Assembly: GCA_028583605.1 (NCBI GenBank)
Contig: CM053327.1
Location: forward strand, 25,965,629 to 26,029,628
DNA: 64,000 nucleotides
Source: Dastarcus helophoroides
Taxonomy: Eukaryota; Arthropoda; Insecta; Coleoptera; Bothrideridae
Direction: 5' to 3'
In this document: positions 56,230-64,000 of the stretch, one piece after another
Position numbering within the stretch: position 1 is the stretch's first letter
How the letters are laid out: every line of letters begins with the position of its first letter
Position numbers and translations under genes: made by a program
The notes under the pieces: model-generated
What the model was told of the DNA's origin: nothing
Databases searched by the model: none
Seen by the model: the letters and a program-made list of their open reading frames with translations, nothing else

Positions 56230-57485
56230 AAGAAGAATTTTAAAATTCTTTTAGAAATTTGGAGTCTAAACTCGAAATTTCAAATTTTGACTCTTTGACT
56301 ATAAGCTGGACATTTCGAGAATAAGTTGAAATTTCGACATCAAATTCTAGAATTTCGATTTTATTCTCGAAATGCTAAGATCGAAAGTAGCATTTTTTTA
56401 AACTTTGAGTTATTTTCAAAACTAGATTACGATAGATGTGTCTATATTGAACGATATCCGCGAAATTACGACACTAAGACCTAACATTTCAAGGAAAATG
56501 ATAAAATTTTGAGAAACAATTAAAATATTTAGAACAATTTATATTTTGAATGTAAATCCAAATTCTTGGGAATAAATAAATAATAATGGAATGCGTTAGG
56601 TGGACATTTTGAGAAAAACATCGACGAGATTTAATCTTTTTTTTTTCTAGAAACTCTCACTTCAAACTTGAGGTATCCAAAACATAGAAAATGTCTACAA
56701 AAATTGTAAACCGGAACCGAAGTTTCAAAAATTTCCTTGAATCATCAAATTTAGTTAAATTTTCCAAAAAATGTTTTCGCGATTTAAGTCAAAATTTTAC
56801 TTTTTGAGCTTTTGATTTATTTCTCGATTTTTTTGTATTTTTCGTAATTTCGAAATTAACCTGGAAATTTTTGACATTTTCATAAAAATTTCACTTTTGC
56901 AAAAACAATCAAAGTTTTGAGTAAACATTAAAATTCTACGAAATAATAATCGAATGTATTAAGTGGAAATTTTGAGAAAAACTTCGAGGCGATTTCACTT
57001 TTTTTCTAGAAATTTTACTTCAAACCTAGAGTGCCAAGATCAAAAATTTCTAAAAAAAATTGAAACTGGGAATTGTAATATGACAATCTTCCTTAAAATT
57101 TTAAAGTTAAGGTAAAATTTTCAAGAAAAAAACTTTGGCAATTCTGGGAATTCTGTGCCTTTTTCTGAAAAATTTGGAGTTTTATCTGGAAATTACCGAC
57201 ATATTTCATAAAATTTCCAGAATTTCAGAAAAAATCAATATTTTTTAAATAAAAATCAAAATTCTAGGAAATAAGTAAATAATCAAATGGGTTAAGTAGT
57301 ATTTTTGTGAAAAAGTTTCATGAGATTTTACCTTTTTTTTTCCAAAATTTTTCACTTAAAACTTGAAGTATCAAGAGTAGTTGGAAATTTATAAAAAAAT
57401 TTCGAAATTGTAACTGAAATTTTGCTTGAAATTTCATATTTAACGTAAAATTTTCGAGAAATAATTTTCGCGATTTAAGTCAAAA
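56230..57485. repeat. AT-rich array with ~350-bp period
   Basis: GCGATTTAAGTCAAAATTT, AAACTTGARGTATCAAGA and TTAAGTGGAAATTTTGAGAA blocks recur near 56590-56790, 56950-57000 and 57300-57480, so this part is a longer-unit tandem array of diverged copies. Confidence 0.6.
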
Positions 57486-57489
57486 TTTA

Positions 57490-57728
57490 AATACAAATCT
57501 TTACCCTGAAACTAAGGAAGATTAAAAAAGTACAACAAAGGTTACTCTAACTGCATTTCGATAGCTAAGCTATCCTCTTCAGAAAGATACTAAGTATCTA
57601 ACTTAGAATCTTTCTGAACTGCTGTAGAGCAACATTTGTTGTGTTTTTTAATCTTTCTTGGTTCCAGGGGACAAGATTTGTATTTTAATTTTTTGAAGAT
57701 AACCTAACGACCAGTCCTTTCCACCAAA
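57490..57728. repeat. PLE-A palindrome with damaged hammerhead-like motifs
   Basis: The minus arm ribozyme lies at ~57541-57588 (CTGAAGA, hairpin with ATAGC-TTA-GCTAT, GAAATGCAGTT), the sense arm from ~57618 keeps only GTAGAGCAACATTTGTTGTG and the tail to CCTTTCCACC. TATCTAACTTAGAAT-type sequence separates them. Confidence 0.62.
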
Positions 57729-57759
57729 AAAAGTCAAAATTCTTATATGCTTTGAAACT

Positions 57760-59340
57760 GATTTATTTCTCTGAATTTTTCTCTTTTTTGTTCTCGAAAC
57801 AGAGCATAATCTGGAAATAAAACTCTGAGTATCAAGAACATCGTTAATTTCTAAAAAACTTTGAAAATAGAAATCTGAAATTTTTCTTGAAATTTCAAAT
57901 TAAAAGTAGAATTTTCGAGATGAAACTTGAGCAATTTTTCTCAAAATTTCGAGTGCTAACTTGAAAATTGTTGACATCTTTCATAAAAGTTTTCAGGTTT
58001 AGTTGTAAGTTCAAAATTAAAGTGGAAATTTCGAGATCAAAGTCAAAATTTTGAGCCTGTTCTTTTAATTTCAACTTCAATTCAAAATTTTAGTATGCGC
58101 CTTAGCACAGAAGGCTACATTACGCAATCTAGATCCTGATTTTTTGCTCGATATTTTAATACTAAAATCGAAATAGGATTAGCTCGAAATTTTAATTTTA
58201 AAGTCAAGCGCCATTATTCTTGAAACGTCGGAAAAGTCGCAACTGCAAGCAAAAAAGTTGAAAATTTCGATAATTCCTACCTATGAACTCGATTTCATGA
58301 TTGAAATGAAGATATTTTTTTAGTACAAAATAATTTATTTTTTGAAGTTTTAATTTTTTCTCAAATTTCATGATATAGTCAAAATCTTCAAAAATCGACT
58401 TTTTAACAAAATATTTCCTTTAAAGCTAAGTTTTAAGATTTTTCGTGAAGCTAGGTTAATCGACGAAATTCCGAGATTGAAGTTAACATTTTTAGATTTT
58501 TTATTTAGAGATTTTCCCAGACTTTATTCAAAATTTTTAGTGCACTTTGAAATTACGGATTTTTTCTCAAAACTACAAGTTAATTTTAAGTTTAAAATTT
58601 GAAATTTAAAATTATTTAAAGATTAAACTAACAGTTTCGAAAAAACCTGGACTTGATTCATGAAATTCCAGAAAATATTCCTAGTTTTCAAATTTATTAC
58701 ATTTTTAGAGAGGGGGGTGGGAAGGAGGTGGAAGGAAGAGAAAAAGTCCAAAATTTGAAAAAATGGAAATGTTTTTTTAGAAAGTACGTAGAAGGTATAT
58801 TAAAAAAAAATGAAATTTTGCAAAAAAAGGTTCAAAAATAGACGAAACGTGCAAAAAAGTGGGTATTTCCAAAACAGGTTTCAATTGAAAAAAGTTGAAA
58901 TCAAAAAGTTGATCAAAACAAAATCAAGAAAGTAAAAATTTACAAAAGGTCACAATTTCGGAAAAAATCAAAATTTTGAAAAAACGCAAATTTTTGAAAA
59001 GTAATATTTTCAAGAGTGAAAATTTTCGAATCCTAAACTTTCAAAAACAACTCGAAGTATTCAAATAAAATTCAAAATTTACAAAAAAGTCCTAAACACT
59101 GCAATATTTATTCAAGAAAGTTGAAATTACAAAAATTCAAAAATTCCATAAAAAACCAAAATTTTTAAAAACTACAATTTTAAGAAAGTCAAAATTTTGG
59201 GATCTAATTTTTTCAAAATAAGCACAAATTTTTGGAAAACGCCAAAATTCTGAAAATAGAGGAAAGTTTGAAGAAGGTAAAATTCTGAAATAATATTTTT
59301 AAAAAGTTGAAATTGTCAAAAAAATGAAAATTTAAAAAAC
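57760..59340. repeat. AT-rich GTCGAAATTTT-type array
   Basis: T-rich until ~58600, A-rich after it, so the array changes strand orientation. A G-rich interruption (GAGAGGGGGGTGGGAAGGAG) lies at 58708. Confidence 0.6.
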
Positions 59341-59342
59341 TG

Positions 59343-59560
59343 TAGGCATACGTTACGAGAATAAGTAAGATTGGAAGTGGTGCAGGGCAATGGTTTGGTG
59401 GTCATGAATTCAGTGTTCCACGTCGAAGGACCAGGTGCAATTACCGATCTCTCTTAATTTTACTAAAATTCGAAATTAAAAAAAAAATCGAAGCTTGCAA
59501 AAAACTCAAAATTTCGAATTTTAGTAGAATTAGGAGAGATCAGTAATCGAACCTGATTTC
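59343..59560. mobile_element. Inverted pair of tRNA-like SINE remnants
   Basis: 59343-59470 (+) has GGTTTGGTGGTC (A-box-like) and GACCAGGTGCAATTACCGAT (damaged B box), ending TCTTAATTTTACTAAAATTC. 59515-59560 (minus) repeats the end: GGTTCGATTACTGATCTCTC then TAATTCTACTAAAATTC, with a better B box. The two are head-to-head-inverted copies of one family. Confidence 0.55.
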
Positions 59561-59750
59561 AAATTAATAAAAAGTTCGAAGTCGAAATCAAATTTTGAAA
59601 AAACGTCGAATTTACAAAAAAAAAATCAAGAAAATTATAATTTTCAATAGTCGATTTTGTAAGATGGTTAGTCGAAATTCAAAAAAAAGTTAAATGTTAT
59701 AAAATATAAAATTCTGAAAGGTAGAATTCTTCAAAAATTCTAGAGGAGTT

Positions 59751-60122
59751 TTTTTTTGTTGGTACAACGGACTAGTCCTTGGTTACCTTCAAAAATTAAA
59801 ATACAAATCTTGATAAAAAACATAACAAAGGTTGCTCTAACGCGTTTCGATAGCCAAGCTATCATCTTCAGAGAGATACTTCTCTTTGAAGATGTGAGAG
59901 TATCTCTCTGAAGATGAGAGAGTATCTCTATGAAGATGAGAGAGTATCTCTCTGAAGATGAGAGAGTATCTCTCTGAAGATGAGAGAGTATCTCTTTGAA
60001 GATGAGAAAGAATCCCTCTGAAGATGATAGCTGGGCGATTGAAACGATTTACAGTAGCCTTTGTTGTGTTCTTAATCCTTCTTGGTTTTAGGGGAAAAAG
60101 ATTTTTATTTCAATTTTTAAGA
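59751..60122. repeat. PLE-A palindrome with a 22-bp tandem expansion at its centre
   Basis: The left (minus) arm has an intact-looking ribozyme at ~59830-59879. The right arm starts at ~60015 with CTCTGAAGATGATAGC but an altered stem II and GAAACGATTT. Between them GAGAGAGTATCTCTCTGAAGAT is repeated six times or so (59880-60018). Confidence 0.72.
59832..59879 (-). ncRNA. Hammerhead-like motif, PLE family A (minus strand, intact core)
   Basis: On the minus strand: CTCT, CTGAAGA, unpaired T, GATAG-CTTGG-CTATC, GAAA, ACGCGT palindrome, T, AGAG. All parts match the family consensus and stem I pairs over four bases. Confidence 0.66.
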
Positions 60123-60589
60123 ATAGTGTCGAAAATTTTAAAGAGCTTGACGAATTGAGAAAAGATCGAAGGTTTTAAAAAAATGGAAATTTAGAAAAAA
60201 GGTCAAAATTTTTAAAGAAGTCGAAATTTAAAAAACTCGAAATTTTCAAAATAAACTTACACAAAAATTCAACAATACAAGGAAAATAGAATTTTAAGAA
60301 AAATTGAAATTTCGAGAAAAATTTGAAATTTTGAAAAAGTAGTCATTTTCAACGTCAAAATCTCGGGAAAAAGTTAAAATTTTTCAAAAAGTCGGCGAAA
60401 AGACAAAACTTTCAAAGAAGTCAACATTTTTAAAATAACTCGAAATTAAAAAGATAACTAAAATTCTTCGTGAAGAAGTAGGAATTTTAAAAAACAGTCG
60501 ACATTTTCAAATAAAGTATAATTCTTTAAAAAAAGTCGCCATTTAAACAAAGTCGCGACTTCTGGAAAAGGTCGAAACTATGAAAGTTT

Positions 60590-61430
60590 GGATTATTTTT
60601 ACTTTATTAAATGCGAGCTGGAAACTACACCATTGGTGTCTCTCGCACCCAAGATTTCACCTCCTTCTATCTTGCCAATCGTCATCTCTCATACACCTGA
60701 CCTGCATTGCTTGAGTCACTTCTTCGTTCCATGTGAGTTTCGGTCTTCCTCTCTTTTTTTTCGTGTATGGGGTTTCCAATGGAATATTTTTGACTGGAGA
60801 TCGTTCATCTGGCATTCTTCTTAAATGTCAGTACCAATTTAACCTCCTTCCTTCTATTGTATCCAAAAATTTCACTGATGTAACCCCAATTTCTTCCCGA
60901 ATGTATTCATTTCTTATCCTTTCTGTTTTTGTCACAACTACAGCTGCGTCCCCAAAAGTCCATCTTCATGGCCTTTAACTTTCCTTCATTCTTCTTTGTT
61001 ATTTCCCAGAACTCCTGAACAATATAGTGCAATATTCTCGGACTGTCGTTTTATAAATTCTTCTTTTCACATTTTTTGTTATATCTTTATTTCATATATA
61101 AATGTAACTTGTCTTATTGAAACTCTACCTTTCGCTATTCTCTGCCTAATTTCCTCCCCATTGACTGCCGTTACTAGAAATATTTTTTCCCAGATATTTG
61201 TATGTTCTTCAACACTGCATTATACTTTCGTCATCCATTTTGCAAATATTTTCCTGTTCCTTCGATAACCTATATACTCGTTTTTTTCAAAGTTTATTTG
61301 CAAGTCCCAATTCACATATTCCTCGTTCCTCTTCCTTAGCATGTAGAATGCGTCGTCTTCATCTTCAACGAATTTAACCTGGTCGTCAGCAAAAGTCAAA
61401 GTATACAGGGTATCGCCATTTATCAGGAGA
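60590..61430 (-). pseudogene. LINE family L4, RT palm to C-terminus (minus strand, broken)
   Basis: Right to left: GDTLYTLTFADDQVKFVEDE (catalytic ADD near 61390), DAFYMLRKRNEEYVNWDLQI then NFEKNEYI, and further down KRIRNEYIREEIGV, RRLNWY-HLRRMPDERSPVKN and KKREEDRNSHGTKKWLKQC near 60740. These are the RT C-D blocks and the C-terminal tail (RRLxWxGHLxRM type) of a LINE related to L1/L3. It is truncated upstream at ~61430 by the AT-rich array. Stops interrupt several segments. The + strand ORFs over this interval are shadows. Confidence 0.78.
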
Positions 61431-61439
61431 AATTATTGA

Positions 61440-61700
61440 AGAAAGTTTGAAATCTTCAAAAAAAAAGCCAAAATCGAACATCTTAATGTTTCAAGTTTCG
61501 ACTGAAACTTGAATTCGAATTTTACAGAAGAATGTTGAGAATAAAGTGAAGATTTCGACAATTTTTTCGTCGCAATTTATTCGAATTGTGTCTAGAAATT
61601 TCAAATTTAAAGACAATTTTGGGATTGGAATAAAACATTCGCGGTTTTCTTTTTAAAAATTTCTTGTTTTTTTTAAATTATCGTGTAGTACAACATTAAA
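61440..61700. repeat. AT-rich low-complexity array
   Basis: Separates two LINE fragments; no coding content. Confidence 0.5.
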
Positions 61701-61730
61701 ATATTTCATCTTTATTTGACACTTCTTCTT

Positions 61731-61805
61731 CTTCTTTTTCTTCTTCTTCTTCTTCTTCTACTTTTTTCCTCTTTTAGTTATTTTTCTTCTTCTTTTTCTT
61801 TTCGA
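61731..61805. repeat. (TTC)n-rich microsatellite
   Basis: TTCTTC runs at 61725-61760 and 61785-61800. On the minus strand it is a GAA-rich tail directly downstream of the LINE fragment at 61806. Confidence 0.8.
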
Positions 61806-62100
61806 AGACCTATTGGTCTGTTTTCCTTCGGATTCAGGCATTCTGGTTTTCTTGAGATGTGGATTGCTAGCTGTCTTTCCATCTTTTCAATGGTTTTCCT
61901 CTTGGTCTATGTTCCACAAGGCGTGTCCTCTAGGGCTCTTTGAATAACTCTGTCTTCTTCCATTCTTCTTACGTGGTTATATCATTGGCGTCTTATTTGT
62001 CTGCCCCATTTTACCACATCGTCCACTCCGCTAATACCTAATTTAAATAAATTGACGATATATTCGGTGAAGGTCCTGGATTTCTTCCTATATTCGTTCT
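61806..62100 (-). pseudogene. LINE C-terminal fragment, family L5 (minus strand)
   Basis: Right to left: FTEYIVNLFKLGISGVDDVV, KWGRQIRRQ-YNHVRRMEEDR, VIQRALEDTPCGT and KRKTIEKMERQLAIHISRKP. This is the tail found at the end of many insect LINE RTs (RRQWxxHVxRMxxDR ... KRWxD type). A stop replaces the Trp after RRQ. No RT core is attached. It could be the 3' end of a relative of L4. Confidence 0.65.
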
Positions 62101-63225
62101 GGTGTTAACTTCAAATTATGGAAGTAACGCAAAAAATATTTGCGGTTGGATCTCGTTCAAGTTGTGTGTACTCTTAAAGCCATAACTTCGTCAGGATTCA
62201 GGATAAAGACAAAATCGACGACATAAAACATTTTATTATCTCCTTAGAGTGTTCTTTGCTGATGTGTTAGTATACACTAAATTGCTTGTTTGATGATAGT
62301 GACGAACGTTTTTTGTTGCTGAAATTCTCAATGAATTCACCCGTTTTTATCACATTTTTATTCGATTTTACTGTTTTTTTTTTTTCGGAGAGATGGTTAG
62401 ATTTCCACGTTATGTTGTTTTAAAAATTTAAATATAGCCCAGCGTACTGTTTTACTTAAATCTGTACATATTCGGATGAAATTACTGCCATATTTACGAT
62501 GTTTAGGAACCGCTACATTAATACCAAATTTTTGTGAGTTAACTCAATAATGTTTAAATTAAGCCTATTCAAGTAAACACATTAATAAAATGCTTTCAGC
62601 TCCAGTTATTTTCTAGAAAGAATAGTTAATCGCTTGTGCAATCTAAATAATTTACCTTTGGGGAAAAATCTGGGTTCATTCCCCAATTTAGTTGAAAATT
62701 TCTTTAGCAAACTGATGGTCGAATGAGAGTTTTCTTTCGTTATTATTCCGGGATTTAAAACTGTGAAAACTGTGATAACAAGTAATCTGAATATCGGAAA
62801 TTGCGTTTTTCATTAAACATATTATTCGAATAGTTGTTTCTAATTAATTATTTTTAATGATTGGATTTTCAGTTATTTTATTTTGCAACAAGGCACCAAC
62901 CCACAAAAACGTAAAATTTCAGTAGATATATTATTTTAGATATAGATGTAAATAAATACATTCTCGTTATATATTTTAAGTTAAAATATGTTAGTGCTCA
63001 AAAAGTGTTTATTTGTATCAGTTATTTATAAATTACTGCCAATGCTTTAACTATCGATTTCTCAATAGCTGTTTTTTTAAAGTTGGTTACATTTTGTAAA
63101 AAGTCGTCCAATTGTAGTCATAACATTTTTTGCAAATTTCGCAAAAAATATTGAGAAGTTGCTAAATTTGAAGATAGCTTCAATTCAAATGAGTGATATT
63201 TTGTGACACACTTTTTTTGTTTCAG
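62101..63225. other. Unassigned end of intron 1
   Basis: AT-rich sequence leading to the acceptor; CTTTTTTTGTTTCAG at 63211-63225 is a good pyrimidine tract. A branch point such as TTGAT or TGATATT near 63190 is possible but not distinctive. No repeats of note. Confidence 0.4.
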
Positions 63226-63365
63226 GATGTTCCGGTAACCCAGATGCAAAACGTCTTTACGACGACCTCTTATCAAATTATAATAAACTCGTTCGTCCAG
63301 TGGTCAACGTCACTGATGCCCTCACTGTTAAAATTAAGCTCAAATTATCCCAGCTTATCGATGTT
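63226..63365 (+). CDS. nAChRalpha: Nicotinic acetylcholine receptor alpha subunit, exon 2 (N-terminal extracellular domain)
   Basis: The exon follows a pyrimidine tract and TTTCAG at 63225 and ends at GATGTT|GTAAGT. It completes a Gly codon and then gives 46 residues beginning [20 protein letters not shown] and ending [24 protein letters not shown], then LVRP, then LSQLID is the signature of the mature N terminus of insect alpha subunits: the amphipathic N-terminal helix and first beta strand of the ligand-binding domain. There is one N-glycosylation sequon, NVT. The exon ends on a codon boundary after LIDV, where the family continues with NLKNQ, so the rest of the gene lies beyond the window. 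No stops or frameshifts are present, so this reads as a live gene. Recognition of the family is firm; the subunit (alpha1-alpha4 type) is not resolved. Confidence 0.95.
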
Positions 63366-63972
63366 GTAAGTATTTACCTTTAATATATTTTAATTAAATA
63401 GCTAAAAACAAGAATTCAAACAATTTCAAAAAAAAAAACTCGCATTCAAATTTTAAACAACTTCGCTTTAAAATTAATTTCAATACCTTGCTGAAAGGGA
63501 ACTTACCTATAAAATTGAATGCGGGGTTTGCCATATAAATTTGCTAACAAATGCATTCCATTAACTGAACGCCGGTTTCCCTTTGGGCTATTGATTTTGT
63601 GAAACAAAGAGTAGCTAATTAGGTTTAAAACTTTGTTTTTATTCATTTGCTACCGACGTCGTGTTCAAATTTTTCTCTTATTAGTGATCTTTCAGAATTT
63701 AATTGCAAAAAATCGATTGTGTACTATAAACGACGACTCAGGAAATGAAGCAGAGCCCTGGGGCCACACTATAGCGAATATTTGAGAGGAAATTGATATA
63801 AGAAGTTTAATTATCTAGCAGCAAATATAAAGCAATGACAAAAGAATTGACGCTTTGAAGGAAATTTGATTTAAGGATATTAATTTTTATCTAATTTCAA
63901 ATCGCATACAAGATCTTTTTTTAAATCTAAATATAACTCCACTTGGCAAAACGATTGCCACTCTTAATTTCA
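63366..63972 (+). other. Start of intron 2 of the receptor gene
   Basis: Begins GTAAGT. AT-rich with no coding similarity recognised. Confidence 0.75.
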
Positions 63973-64000
63973 TTTTGGTGGAACGGACTGGTTCCTTGGT
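63973..64000 (-). repeat. Start of another PLE-A arm, cut by the window end
   Basis: TTTTGGTGGAACGGACTGGT then TCCTTGG is the outer end of the family A arm, showing that a further copy lies in intron 2. Confidence 0.7.

Larger units (their letters stand above)
2159..63225 (+). other. Putative 61-kb first intron of the receptor gene
   Basis: The interval runs from GTGAGT to TTTCAG, both consensus splice signals, with matching phase-1 exon ends. It contains transposon remnants, satellite arrays and unassigned sequence, and no intact host coding exon that I recognise. The boundary signals are seen directly; that the two exons are joined is inferred from phase and from the signal-peptide-then-mature-N-terminus order. 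Confidence 0.7.

Noticed and set aside
60588..61268. Three overlapping + strand ORFs
   Set aside because: They lie opposite the LINE L4 pseudogene, whose FADD and C-terminal motifs are on the minus strand.

Overview
The window is eukaryotic and almost certainly from an insect. It is AT-rich, has no bacterial-style gene packing, and its only host gene is an insect-type nicotinic acetylcholine receptor alpha subunit. Exon 1 (signal peptide, 2110-2158) and exon 2 (start of the extracellular domain, 63226-63365) lie at opposite ends, joined by consensus GT-AG sites in matching phase. If they belong to one transcript, nearly the whole window is a single ~61 kb first intron on the + strand. I find no other intact host gene.

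The intron is layered with mobile elements. 3.2-8.6 kb is a nest: a LINE 3' end (family L2) split by a second LINE (family L1), which was split by an internally deleted Ty3/gypsy element with a 4-bp target duplication and also took a ~112-bp short insertion. 9.9-13.9 kb holds a Penelope-like (PLE) 3' end, an RNase H-bearing LINE on the minus strand, a second L2 LINE end and another PLE remnant. 14.87-20.45 kb is a decayed DIRS-type tyrosine-recombinase retrotransposon on the minus strand; inverted termini and an internal complementary region are still readable, and a ~170-bp minisatellite fills its middle. 21.3-26.4 kb mixes PLE-derived inverted repeats, a solo gypsy LTR and a small hAT element in AT-rich arrays. 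27.9-34.6 kb is pentanucleotide pyrimidine satellite (CTTCT, CTCAT, CCCAT), partly in a higher-order array. Next come a second hAT-like element (35.0-35.7 kb), AT-rich arrays, tRNA-like SINEs (40.3-41.7 kb), a minus-strand LINE split by a solo LTR (42.6-44.5 kb), another solo LTR (46.5 kb), the best-preserved PLE (48.3-51.0 kb), a chimeric mariner (54.6-56.2 kb), more PLE repeats, and two LINE ends (60.6-62.1 kb).

The most interesting system is a set of hammerhead-ribozyme-like motifs at the 3' ends of three different Penelope-like families. Each lies downstream of a GIY-YIG coding remnant. They share the order CTGANGA, one unpaired base, stem II hairpin, GAAA, and a palindromic or near-palindromic stem III. 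One family survives as many head-to-head palindromic copies across the intron. Minimal hammerheads in Penelope-like elements are known in general; these families, their palindromic non-autonomous form, and an inverted repeat whose homology stops next to a predicted cleavage site deserve a look. All element proteins here carry stops, frameshifts or truncations and look inactive.
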